Assembly: GCA_024401455.1 (NCBI GenBank) | Contig: JAKSLA010000002.1 | Coordinates: forward strand, 1 to 64,000 | Direction of reading: 5' to 3' | DNA length: 64,000 nt | From: Paludibacteraceae bacterium | GTDB lineage: Bacteria; Bacteroidota; Bacteroidia; Bacteroidales; Paludibacteraceae | Part shown: positions 35,401 to 44,792 of the stretch, piece after piece | How positions within the stretch are numbered: position 1 is the stretch's first letter | Layout: each line of letters begins with the position of its first letter | The notes under the pieces: generated by a model | Database searches by the model: none | The model's input: the letters and a program-made list of their open reading frames with translations, nothing else | Told to the model about the DNA's origin: nothing | Position numbers and translations under genes: made by a program

Positions 35401-38400
35401 ATCTTTGATAAAGACGTCGATTACGAGTTGGTATGGCGTTTCTTCAAGACGACGAATAAGAATGTTTGGTCAGAGTGTTTGACGACATTCATCGTGAAAG
35501 ACCAAGAGGCTCCTGAATTTGACTGTACGAAGTTGCAGAGCGTCCGTGTGACTTCCAACTTGTTTAAGCCAAAGGATGAAGGCTTTAAATATTTGGATTA
35601 TGCTACGAAGGCAAATGTGACGATCCAAACTCCTGCTGCTCCAGGAAGACCTGCAACTACCGAAGTTTATACGGGAACATTGGCTTCCTATTTTGCAGAC
35701 GGAGTTATTCGTATGCTCGATGGCTCAGAGGCAACTGACAACTGTAATGGAAACATTAAGGTCTCTGTTGAGTTGTATGGTCCTAAGGATACGAAGGGTA
35801 CATACGAGACAAAAGAGATCAAGACGATAAAGGATTTGGAAGACCACCAGTTCTTTGTTGGTCTTACCACTATCACCTATACATTTACGGATGAAGATGG
35901 TAATTCCACTTCATGTGCGCAAAATATTATTGTGACGGCTGGTACAACGCCAATCCCAGATTGTCCTGCTTCTTCTGACACGACTTTGTATGTAGATGGA
36001 AGTTGTGAAGTCGAGTTCGTTTTGAACAAAGCGGCTGTTCCTACGGCGAAGATTCCGGTCAACCAAGAGGGTTGTTATATGGAATTGCACTATGCGGCAA
36101 TCAGTGGTTTGCACTTTGGTCAAACAACTGGTCCTTCTGGAGCAGGCGACAATTGTGAGGACGCAGCGACTGTAATGGGAAATTTGATGTTGTTGAATGT
36201 TAATAAGTCTGCGACGGTAGCAACGCCACCAGCACCAATGATGCCGCCTTCTCCTCCAGAAACTCATGATTTTGGTTGGGACTATTTCTGCGAGCAGTTT
36301 ACCACTAACTGGTCGAATTTCAGAACAACCAGATTTAATGTGTGGGATACTTGGTTAAAGCCAAACGCAAAGACCAAGCCAGGTCATGGCGGAAAAGTTT
36401 TGGAAGCATCCAACTCATTGACGACGGATTCGCTTTATGTGGGTTATCCATTTGAGGTGGAGTTGGTTGACTCTACGAATAAGTCCATTGTAAAAGTCTT
36501 GAACCCATACGGGGTAGATGATAAGGCGGACGCAAGAATTATTGTCCCTCGTGTTTACGATGGTAGCGATAATCCAGTCGTTTCTTGTCGCAAGGCAGCT
36601 CATGTTTGCTCACAAATTGATGTGAAGACTCAAAATAACTTTGAGGCTCAAATCATGAAGCAGAAATTGACGAGAGGTGAGTATCGTTTGATTTGGAGAT
36701 TCCAAGATAAGAAGGGTAGTTCACAACAGGACTCTTGTGTTATTACGATTACCGTAAAAGATAGCATCAAGCCAGTTGTCACTTGTGGCGATTGGGCTAA
36801 GTCAGGTGAGTTTGCTGCCAATGCCGATTGTGTGGTTCCTGTTGAAGAGGTGGCTTGGTTTAAGAAACCGACGCCAGCCGATTTGAACGCAAAGGACAAT
36901 TGTACGGCACAAAAGGATTTGATTATCACTTGGGAGCGTAAGTATAAGGAGTGGGTAGAGATTCAAGATGTGGCTCTCACCAATCCATTCCAAATGGGTA
37001 CTACTACTATCAACTGGTATATTGAAGATATTTCGGGTAACAAGACTTCTTGTAAGCAAGAGATAACCGTAGTAGATAAGACGGGTCCTGTGTTCGATTG
37101 TGAATCGCTACACCCAATCACACCGGCTACCAAGGATCAGTGCTATGCCGAAATTGACGATGTAATTGCTGCTGGTTTGTCAAAACTCTCTACAGAAGAT
37201 GACAAGTGCTCTCCAACAGGAGGACCAATTTGGGCATCTTATACTCGTAGCGATTCTACAGCAGAATCACCAAAGAGAGTTTTCGAAGATACCTATCCAG
37301 TAGGAACGACCGTTATTACATGGACGTTCACGGATGCTGCAGGTAACACGACGGTATGTACGCAGAATGTGATTGTTTCGGATACGACGGCTCCTGTCTT
37401 TGACTGTTCGGCAATTGAGAATGTAACCATAAAACTTGATCCTAACGAGTGTACGGCAAGTAAGGAGAAGGTTTTGGCCGCATTGGGTTCTTATACTGCG
37501 GTTGATAATTGCGAAGGAAATATTGAAGGTGTCCCAATGGTTCAATTGGAAGACCTCTCATTGGTTCCTTTGTATGATGAATTTGACAAGGATACAACTT
37601 ATCATATCGTATGGGTATTCGTTGATTCGAAAGATAACAAGCAAGAGTGTAATCAGATGTTGACCATCGAGGATGTTACACCTCCTAACCCAGAAGATGT
37701 TTGTCCTACGGATCCAAATGTTAACGTAGATGCGACGGTGACATGTTCTGTCAACTTCTCAGATTTGAATTTGAAGAGCGTTGAGGAGATGGCAATCGTT
37801 GATCCATGTGATGGTAAATTGATTCCTACGCTTGTGGCTAAGGTTACACAGTTGGATGGCGCTATTGTTTCTTATGTAGGCGAGGAGGCCGAAACGGCTA
37901 CTTATCCAATTGGTGATCACAAAGTGTTGTATATTTACGAGGACAAGGCTGGTTTGAAGGATACTTGTACATTGCTTATCCATGTCATCGATAAGATTAA
38001 GCCTGTGCTTGAGGATTGTGAGGTGGAAACGAAGGTTCACTTGACAGTCTCTGGCGAGATTTGTGCTGTGGATCCTGCAGATGTAAAGGCGTTGATCGTT
38101 GAACCTAAAGCATACGACGAGTGTGATGATTTGTTGGGTAATATAGGCCAAACTTGGTTGACGCCAGTCGTAAAACGCTTCAAGATTGATTCAACAGCCG
38201 TTACGGACGGAGCGGGTGTTATCCTTTCTTACAAGTATGACACGACTATGGTGGCTGATGGTGTTACCAAGATGTGGGACGAAGACGTATTCCCTAAGGG
38301 TCTCACCATGTTGACTTGGATTTTTACGGACAAGACGGGTAACCAAGATTCTTGTAGTAAAGACGTCATTGTATATGACCATACGCCTCCATATTTTGAT

Positions 38401-41400
38401 TGTGACAAGATTAATCCTGATACGATTCGTCCTATTGCACCATTGGGCTCGTGTGAGTATGAGTTCAAACTCTTGAGAGAGGAGTATTTGGATAAATTGC
38501 ATTACAATGCATACGACGTATGTACAGGTGATTCCATTCCTGGCGTGTTGACGTTGAATGGCGATATGCCATTGCCAGACGAATATACGATGAAGGTGGG
38601 CATCGTTTATAAATTGTTGTGGTCGTTCAAGGACGAGGATGGAAACAGAACAACTTGTCCTCAATGGATTTTGCCTTCTCATAGAAATCCAGTCGATTTC
38701 GACTGTAAAACTTTGAAGGATAACCCAATTGTGGTGAAGGCTAAAGAAAATGAGTGCTTCGCTGATCCAGAGGATGTGAAGGCTAATATTACAGTTCCTG
38801 AAGCAAAGGATGCTTGTACGGATTATGTTATAGTGGCTAAGCCATTCTTCGTGAGCGATAAGGACACTACTTCTATAGATTTGGAGACTCAGAAATTTGC
38901 TACGGGTGATACCGTTATCCATTGGATGTTCTTGAGCGTATGGAATGTTTTTGATACACTATGGTGTCAACAGACAGTTTCCGTTTTGGGTAACAAGAAG
39001 TTTGACTTCGATTGTAGTGAGGTCTCTCCAACCGTATTGGATACAATTGAAAATTGTCTTCCAAGTGAGTCGGCGTTGCTTAAGGTGAAGACTCCATGGG
39101 TTCCAGATCCATGTGCTGATCCTGCAGACTCAGTAGCGTATAAAAGATATGGTCACGGTATTCGTTTGGATAGTACAGCAGCTAACCCTGTTAGTATGAA
39201 AGATCCATATCCATTGGGTACTTCTAAGATTAAGTGGATATTCATTGATTTCACAAATACAATAAAGGATTCTTGTGAGCAGATAGTTAATGTCCGTACG
39301 AATGCACCAATCGATATCGATTGTGATAAATTGAAGGCAGATACTATCAAGTCTGATTATGAAGTAGAGGACGGCGTTTGTGCGGTTGAAGCTTCTAAGA
39401 TTCTTCCAGATTCTGCCGATTTGGTAGTGCCGGAGGCTAAACACCCTTGTTTGGAGAATGTTGGTATCGAAGTTCATTCTCGTCGTAAGGGCGGCAAATC
39501 GTGGAATGATGATTATATCGTCGGTATTAACTGGATTGAGTGGATCTTCATTGATACGTCACATACAACTATCAACGATACGTTGATTTGTGAGCAACCT
39601 CTCCAAGTAGGTAAGGATAATGCAACGCTCTTCGATTGTAAGGCAATCAAGCCTATCCGTTTCGAGTTGGATGAGAGTAGTTGTACCGTTGACACGGTAG
39701 CCTTCAACTTGAGCAAGGACGTTCCTCTTGCATATGATGCGTGTGGCGACTTTGCCGGTCAGTTGATTAAGCCTATATTGACTCGTACATCGGGTAAGGC
39801 AATTGATGATGTCTTTACTGTAGGTAAGGATACGATAGTTTGGACATATCATTATAAATCGCTTGATGATGATGTTGTTTGTCCGCAACCAGTTCATGTG
39901 CTTGATAGCAAGAAACCGATATTTGATTGCTCTTTGTTGCCTGACACTACATTGGCTGCAGAGCAAGGAAAGTGTTATTTGCAGAGCAAGTACATTAAAG
40001 AGATGTTGGACGAGTTGCAAAGCAAATATACGGCGGTTGATGCTTGCGTTGACACTATCAAGATCCCTGGCAAGTATGACGCCTCTGTCATCCCAGACGT
40101 TTTGAATGTTGGTGATACGATTACTATTCATTGGGTTTTCCAAAATGAAGAGATTAATCTTTCTAAGAAAGAGTGTGATCATACAATAACAGTTATCGGT
40201 GATATGGCTCCAATCTTCGAGTGTGAGTCCTTGCCTTTGGATACGTTTAAAACGTATGCTTGTGACACGGTGTTGACCGAGAATGAAATCAAGACGCCAA
40301 TCGCTAAGGACGCATGTACCGGAACTGATGTCAAGGGCGTAGGTGTACGTTTGGACGGTGGTGAACTTTATGGATCTTATCCTGCAGGAGTAACTACTCA
40401 GATCAAGTGGACATTTACAAGTGCCTTCTCGAAGAAGGATACATTCTGTATTCAAGACATTCACGTTTTGACATACATTGAGCCAATATTTGATTGTAGC
40501 ACTTTGGATACCATCCGACTTGCTTCTCTCCCTGGTGAATGTTATATTGATTCAAGTGCAGTGGCTGATAATCTTTCTGACCATTATGCGAAAGATTCTT
40601 GTACAGGCACGATGATTAAGGGTGTTCCTTCTGCTTATGACGGAGGTTCTCTCCCTGAAAAATATATGGTAGGTGACACTACATTGATTAAATGGACCTT
40701 CATTGATTCTTCTTTGAATGTCAATGCTAAGATCTGTTATCAAGCTGTAGTTGTTACAGGTGACCAAAAGCCAATATTCGATTGTGAGTCTTTGGTTTCA
40801 GAACCAATTTTGATTGAAGGTTGCGATACGACTTTGAGTGAGCAAACCATCAAGATTCCTTATGCTGAGGATGCTTGTACTGGCGATTCTATTCCTGGTG
40901 TAGGTGAGAGATTGGATGGTGGTGAATTGTATGGCATTTATCCTGTTGGAACAACAACTATCCGATGGGTATTCGTCAGTCCGTTCTCTTCAGCGAAGGA
41001 TACATGTAATCAAGATGTCACAATCTTGACGAAGAAGGAGATTGTCTTCGATTGTGATGCACTCGCAGAGGATACGGTTCAAGTGAATGTGGCTACCGGC
41101 GAGTGTGAGGCGGTGGCTGAGTTGCCAACTCAGATTGCCGAGCATCCTTGCCCAGAGCAGTCGGGCGTGACTAAGATTAAGGGTATTCCTACCTTTAACG
41201 GTGAAGTGTTGACCGCCAATGCCGATTCTACCGTTTGGAGCATTAAGCTTCCTACGGGAGTTTGGAATGTAACTTGGACATTTACGGATCATTCAGCAAC
41301 GATGGTTGACTCAATCAAGTCTTGTACTCAACCTGTAAGGATTGGTGATGTAAATGAGATGCCGGTTAAGTGTGAAAATTATCCAGATACGTTGATCAAA

Positions 41401-44400
41401 CTTTCTCCTATGGATTGTGAGATTTCTTGGTCTGAGATAAACTTTAATGCACCGGATGTGGTTGACCTATGTTCAAACCAAACGATTGAGCCAGATTTGA
41501 CAAGATCTTCTGGAAAGACGATGGATGATCCATTTGTGGTCGGAGTGGATACCGTATTCTGGTCTTATTCATTCTCAGGTCAAGATGTGATGTGTAAGCA
41601 AGTTATTCATGTACTTGACTCGGTAGCACCAATCTTTGATTGTTCTACATTGACCGATATTCAGCTTTATGCAAAGGAGGGTACTTGCGAAGTATCTTCT
41701 GAAGAGTTGGTTGCTGTTCTTGGCGAGCATGTGGCTGTTGACTCTTGTTCAGGTACTGAGATTCCAGGAAAGGCATTTGTCGATGGCGTTTCTGTAGAGC
41801 AGGTTACGGCTAAGGTGGGTGATACATTGATTGTTCATTGGGTATTTATTGATTCAATGATCAATGCAGTTGCTAAGGAATGTGATCAGAATGTATTTGT
41901 TTATGGTCAGAATAAGCCAATCTTTGATTGTTCTTCTTTGAAAGATACGATTCTTTATTTGGCGCTTGACGAGTGTGTGTTTGATGGCACTAAGTTGACT
42001 TTGGACATCCCAGTGGCAAAGGATTCTTGTACGGGCCAACCTGTTCCAGGTGTTGCTTCTCGTCAAGATGGCGAGGATATGACAGCAACCTATCAAAAGG
42101 GTGTTACGGTCGTTGATTGGACCTTTAAGAGTCCACTCAGCACGGCAGAGCGTACTTGTCCTCAAAACGTGGTTGTGAAGGATACATTGCCTCCTGCTAT
42201 TGATTGTACAGTATTGAAGGATACAGTCAAGGTTAAAATCACGGATGAATCAGTTTCTGATAATTCGGTGACAGCCGCAGAAGCAGAGGCAGCAGGTCTC
42301 GTCACTCCAACATTTATGGATAAGTGTGATGGCGAAATCATTGCAGTTGGTCATCGTGATGACGGTAAGACAATGGATGATCCATATTTGTTGAATGCTA
42401 AGACGACCGTCACTTGGGTTTACACAGATGCTTCTGGTAATTCAGATTCTTGTAAACAAGTCGTTGTAGTTGAGGATTGGGTATTGGATGAGTTGACCTG
42501 TCCGAATGATATAAACGACGCTGTTCAATGTGTTGAGAATTTGCCTGCTGCATATGCTTCATATGAAGAGTTTAAGTTGGCAGGAGGTCTCTTCTCTAAT
42601 GAGTCTAAGATAATGGAGGGCTCGTTCAAGGTCTTGAGCGATGATGTTCCTGCTAATGAGCATTGTGACTTCTATGTGGTTAGAACATACCAAGTAACTG
42701 ATGTCCGCAACAATGATATCCAATGTAAGCAGAAGATTCATGTGGTGGATAATGTAGCTCCTACATTGAGCGAGCGTCCTTTGGATATCAAGTTGGCTTG
42801 TACGGATGAAATTCCAGAGCCAATTGTTATAACGGCGGTTGATGATTGTAAGCCTACGGCGGTCGATGTCGTATTTAAGGAAACATCCAATCGTTCAACC
42901 GATCCTAACTCTTGTGAATATTACAACTATACGATTACTCGTTATTGGACGGCAACCGATATTTGTGACAATGCCACAAAGGATACTCAATATGTAGTCG
43001 TTGTTGATACATTGTCGCCAGAGTTCAACTTCCCAGAAGGTTGGAAGGATACAGTCCTCTCCATCTACAATAAGGGTTGTACGTTCGGTGTGCCAGACTT
43101 TACGGTAGAGGTTCGATCAATCGTTTCGGATAACTGTACGGATGTTACCAATATTAAGGTCACTCAAATTCCTGCTCCTGGAACATTGATCACTACTTCA
43201 ACAAACGTAAGAGTTGTGGTAGAGGATATGTGTGGAAATGCAGCAGACCTTTACAAGTACGTCTTGGTTCCAGCTGCTGGTTCCATCGTAAGTTTGACAG
43301 CCAAGGATACTGCACTTTGTGTGTCGGAGGATCATCTTCTTACCTTGGAGGATCAAAGAGTCCGTTTGGCACAAGGTCGTATCTTGGTAGAGGATTGGGA
43401 TGGATCATTCACTACAATACCGACGGCATTCGTTTATGACTACTATCGTGATAGCATTTCTACGAATACATTGGTGTTCAGTAATAACCCTAATACTTAC
43501 AAGTCACGCTTCAAGGATTCAGAGAAGATTGCTCGTCTCGGTTTGCGTAAGCAACATCAGTCCGGACGTTACTGGTTCGTGGCGATGGATACCTTGACGT
43601 TGTGTTCTGATACGGCAAATTCATTCTTGGAAATCAAGGAGCGCCCTAGAATTTCAATGAAGTCAGGCTTGCTTGAGGTCTGTGAGTTCAATGGTGTGGA
43701 TAGTGTTACGCTGAACAACTTCGTAAGATGTGTTGATGATATGGGTAGCGCAATTACTGATGAGGGTTGGATGTTGAATGGCAATAAGTACCAATATGAA
43801 GATTCTCTCTTCATCAGTCAGGATAGTTCATCGTTCGTTTACTATGCGGAGAATGAGTGTGGCTTGTCAACGTCTGACGATACTTACCTCAACTTCTGTA
43901 TTGGTGATGCGGTTCCTATGACCCATCAAGACTCAATGGAGTATCTTGGAAAAGATTCGCTTCTAAATTATGAGGCATTCAGAACGGATGACCTTAAGGT
44001 TCGCGATTCCATCTTGCTTGATGTATATGATCGATTGAAAACGGATGAGATCTTCATTACAGTCAATGATAAGGAGCGCTCAACTGTTTGGTTAGGCGAT
44101 CCAGTTGAGTTGAATCTCCACTCCAATTATGGTCGCTTGTCCGCTTCTTGGTATGCGGTGAGAGGCCAGTACGACCGTCGATTCTATGTCGGTGATGGCG
44201 CGGATGACTTCAAGTTTGAGGATGTGGATGATGAGGAAGATGAGAAACTCTTTGAATCTTATATCCACAATGGACAAACATCCTTCACGGATGGTCCTCG
44301 TGATACGACAGCTTATTACGTTGTCCTTTCAAATGGCGTTTGTCCGTCTATCTCAAGTAACGTGGCTACTGCAAATGTAAATGACAAGTTGCCAACCGCA

Positions 44401-44616
44401 ATAACACCATTTACGCTTGATGGTTTGAACGACGTGTTCATGAAGTCATTCCCAGTTAAGATTTTCAATCGTTATAGCCAATTGATTTATGAGGGCAACG
44501 ATGGTTGGAATGGTCATAGCGCTGGTCAAATGGTTGACCCAGGAGTTTACTTCTATGAGGTGGTTATGAGAGACGGTACCGTCATGCAAGGAACCATTGA
44601 GGTTGTTAAACTGTAG
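32443..44616 (+). CDS. Giant secreted HYR/Ig-repeat protein with type B T9SS signal
   Basis: The product has about 4,057 residues from the ATG at 32443, chosen because AAAGGA lies upstream and a clean signal peptide follows (MRSFSNFCFNKVGAMLASLL, cleavage near VKAQ); an in-frame ATG at 32407 adds 12 residues. The order is: a short Ig-like domain, a jelly-roll-like N-terminal region (to about 360), some 450 residues of further Ig-like domains, then about 25 tandem HYR-type repeats of 90-110 residues, and the C-terminal gliding/T9SS type B sorting domain (GLNDVFMKSFPVKIFNRYS, then YEGNDGWNG). Each later repeat begins near PIFDC and has four Cys at regular places. It is predicted secreted and surface attached through the type IX system. 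No SprF-like gene is adjacent. The function may be adhesion or surface-layer formation. Confidence 0.9.
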   Translation: MRSFSNFCFNKVGAMLASLLLGGFVSVKAQTIEADVETACDGEAIVLTASGFPATVKAVDFHAIVGGVDKLVQTATYSGGVATAVYDMTSDDVAFYAQGQNGGGKSSNTTVTVNTDCPNKCHQSSTGEYINGTDFDVSPNNYTSAVSYKPAKDAKIESHFADYDVKFTINDCGSDPAVTNDVGSYLGYLPKDNSSQYSNYYWVSDSKFSEINCAPFTFSFHMYGDSRYDPIWDEKYYRLAMKVYIVKQKGCFNCSNAQIKLETGSGSQGNFFENADHMEIIAYDDKTGTQLGEPFLVNKSFDAQNIGNLLCKEEFDDRLVRLEIHFYGKFTLANKNANVWFSLSPRFQQLGCMKMAVDYVSAEIMSVCMSKSSSCIGEDVHVVAAGFPYGANYVWEYKDGTQWKPLNIGGVDIRGSQWREVDIPVEMIGKRNYRVYDSKTVGSSSEYIEFTITGKNCEPIQPTEIEGPVNPFCIPNTRENGKFSVSPLDANPNVSYTWSFKSPSGKEFGSSQLSFTGGGLEEDTRGGSVYLTLNGDAEEGEYTVTVQPVLTEYKANGEADKKPKGNPISKKFFAYKTPKLRIIKEGTDPLNQDAVEVCPTDDQQKFVAVADPEAGFSSIFESKYVYKWLSGATGKKETADIVIDAATCSGAKAYHSTSLVVEIEDVGCPNNLDAKWKYGRHVPPTMECVNKNLSLTLAPDEAKKDIKLDAYLPAYTVGCETNPRVSVTLDYTPVAGAPITKDINIREKELATTNFNVSLPAGAGTITYKVTDGCGDYASCVVTIKVIDNTPPEIDCDAIPSYSALLTNQDGCEATPDYYSEELPELTAPQLTDKNGVDGKVTGVYEGRTQANPNVIPQPTEAYKIYFSKSVGLNDPYAVGTTYIMWSFTDASNNTSYCIQKVTVVDDRKPVITCPEGDMGDFRTNEGECGLSLNFLMAQMNEKGIEKPSAYDPCSGNNTVLVPIIYYHKITDKVLTEIPESDWDKIIFDKDVDYELVWRFFKTTNKNVWSECLTTFIVKDQEAPEFDCTKLQSVRVTSNLFKPKDEGFKYLDYATKANVTIQTPAAPGRPATTEVYTGTLASYFADGVIRMLDGSEATDNCNGNIKVSVELYGPKDTKGTYETKEIKTIKDLEDHQFFVGLTTITYTFTDEDGNSTSCAQNIIVTAGTTPIPDCPASSDTTLYVDGSCEVEFVLNKAAVPTAKIPVNQEGCYMELHYAAISGLHFGQTTGPSGAGDNCEDAATVMGNLMLLNVNKSATVATPPAPMMPPSPPETHDFGWDYFCEQFTTNWSNFRTTRFNVWDTWLKPNAKTKPGHGGKVLEASNSLTTDSLYVGYPFEVELVDSTNKSIVKVLNPYGVDDKADARIIVPRVYDGSDNPVVSCRKAAHVCSQIDVKTQNNFEAQIMKQKLTRGEYRLIWRFQDKKGSSQQDSCVITITVKDSIKPVVTCGDWAKSGEFAANADCVVPVEEVAWFKKPTPADLNAKDNCTAQKDLIITWERKYKEWVEIQDVALTNPFQMGTTTINWYIEDISGNKTSCKQEITVVDKTGPVFDCESLHPITPATKDQCYAEIDDVIAAGLSKLSTEDDKCSPTGGPIWASYTRSDSTAESPKRVFEDTYPVGTTVITWTFTDAAGNTTVCTQNVIVSDTTAPVFDCSAIENVTIKLDPNECTASKEKVLAALGSYTAVDNCEGNIEGVPMVQLEDLSLVPLYDEFDKDTTYHIVWVFVDSKDNKQECNQMLTIEDVTPPNPEDVCPTDPNVNVDATVTCSVNFSDLNLKSVEEMAIVDPCDGKLIPTLVAKVTQLDGAIVSYVGEEAETATYPIGDHKVLYIYEDKAGLKDTCTLLIHVIDKIKPVLEDCEVETKVHLTVSGEICAVDPADVKALIVEPKAYDECDDLLGNIGQTWLTPVVKRFKIDSTAVTDGAGVILSYKYDTTMVADGVTKMWDEDVFPKGLTMLTWIFTDKTGNQDSCSKDVIVYDHTPPYFDCDKINPDTIRPIAPLGSCEYEFKLLREEYLDKLHYNAYDVCTGDSIPGVLTLNGDMPLPDEYTMKVGIVYKLLWSFKDEDGNRTTCPQWILPSHRNPVDFDCKTLKDNPIVVKAKENECFADPEDVKANITVPEAKDACTDYVIVAKPFFVSDKDTTSIDLETQKFATGDTVIHWMFLSVWNVFDTLWCQQTVSVLGNKKFDFDCSEVSPTVLDTIENCLPSESALLKVKTPWVPDPCADPADSVAYKRYGHGIRLDSTAANPVSMKDPYPLGTSKIKWIFIDFTNTIKDSCEQIVNVRTNAPIDIDCDKLKADTIKSDYEVEDGVCAVEASKILPDSADLVVPEAKHPCLENVGIEVHSRRKGGKSWNDDYIVGINWIEWIFIDTSHTTINDTLICEQPLQVGKDNATLFDCKAIKPIRFELDESSCTVDTVAFNLSKDVPLAYDACGDFAGQLIKPILTRTSGKAIDDVFTVGKDTIVWTYHYKSLDDDVVCPQPVHVLDSKKPIFDCSLLPDTTLAAEQGKCYLQSKYIKEMLDELQSKYTAVDACVDTIKIPGKYDASVIPDVLNVGDTITIHWVFQNEEINLSKKECDHTITVIGDMAPIFECESLPLDTFKTYACDTVLTENEIKTPIAKDACTGTDVKGVGVRLDGGELYGSYPAGVTTQIKWTFTSAFSKKDTFCIQDIHVLTYIEPIFDCSTLDTIRLASLPGECYIDSSAVADNLSDHYAKDSCTGTMIKGVPSAYDGGSLPEKYMVGDTTLIKWTFIDSSLNVNAKICYQAVVVTGDQKPIFDCESLVSEPILIEGCDTTLSEQTIKIPYAEDACTGDSIPGVGERLDGGELYGIYPVGTTTIRWVFVSPFSSAKDTCNQDVTILTKKEIVFDCDALAEDTVQVNVATGECEAVAELPTQIAEHPCPEQSGVTKIKGIPTFNGEVLTANADSTVWSIKLPTGVWNVTWTFTDHSATMVDSIKSCTQPVRIGDVNEMPVKCENYPDTLIKLSPMDCEISWSEINFNAPDVVDLCSNQTIEPDLTRSSGKTMDDPFVVGVDTVFWSYSFSGQDVMCKQVIHVLDSVAPIFDCSTLTDIQLYAKEGTCEVSSEELVAVLGEHVAVDSCSGTEIPGKAFVDGVSVEQVTAKVGDTLIVHWVFIDSMINAVAKECDQNVFVYGQNKPIFDCSSLKDTILYLALDECVFDGTKLTLDIPVAKDSCTGQPVPGVASRQDGEDMTATYQKGVTVVDWTFKSPLSTAERTCPQNVVVKDTLPPAIDCTVLKDTVKVKITDESVSDNSVTAAEAEAAGLVTPTFMDKCDGEIIAVGHRDDGKTMDDPYLLNAKTTVTWVYTDASGNSDSCKQVVVVEDWVLDELTCPNDINDAVQCVENLPAAYASYEEFKLAGGLFSNESKIMEGSFKVLSDDVPANEHCDFYVVRTYQVTDVRNNDIQCKQKIHVVDNVAPTLSERPLDIKLACTDEIPEPIVITAVDDCKPTAVDVVFKETSNRSTDPNSCEYYNYTITRYWTATDICDNATKDTQYVVVVDTLSPEFNFPEGWKDTVLSIYNKGCTFGVPDFTVEVRSIVSDNCTDVTNIKVTQIPAPGTLITTSTNVRVVVEDMCGNAADLYKYVLVPAAGSIVSLTAKDTALCVSEDHLLTLEDQRVRLAQGRILVEDWDGSFTTIPTAFVYDYYRDSISTNTLVFSNNPNTYKSRFKDSEKIARLGLRKQHQSGRYWFVAMDTLTLCSDTANSFLEIKERPRISMKSGLLEVCEFNGVDSVTLNNFVRCVDDMGSAITDEGWMLNGNKYQYEDSLFISQDSSSFVYYAENECGLSTSDDTYLNFCIGDAVPMTHQDSMEYLGKDSLLNYEAFRTDDLKVRDSILLDVYDRLKTDEIFITVNDKERSTVWLGDPVELNLHSNYGRLSASWYAVRGQYDRRFYVGDGADDFKFEDVDDEEDEKLFESYIHNGQTSFTDGPRDTTAYYVVLSNGVCPSISSNVATANVNDKLPTAITPFTLDGLNDVFMKSFPVKIFNRYSQLIYEGNDGWNGHSAGQMVDPGVYFYEVVMRDGTVMQGTIEVVKL

Positions 44617-44638
44617 TGTTTTATTAGAAATAAGTCTG

Positions 44639-44669
44639 AAGGGGAAGTTGAATGCTTCCCCTTCTTTTT
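44639..44669 (+). terminator. Terminator of the giant HYR-type gene
   Basis: AAGGGGAAG (44639-44647) pairs with CTTCCCCTT (44655-44663) over a 7-base loop and is followed by C and five T. It lies 23 bases past the stop codon. Confidence 0.85.
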
Positions 44670-44792
44670 AGTCCATATCTCTTGGTAATTATAAGATAGA
44701 GGAGGATAGGGCTCCCTCTTTTTGATGAGATTGGCTCGCAAACATGATGCAAGTATTTGTTTAGGAGTGTTACTTTCTCTAATTTTGTAGTG

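Noticed and set aside
39559-40464. 301-codon minus-strand frame within the giant HYR gene
   Set aside because: Antisense to a repeat array with strongly biased codons; no domain features.
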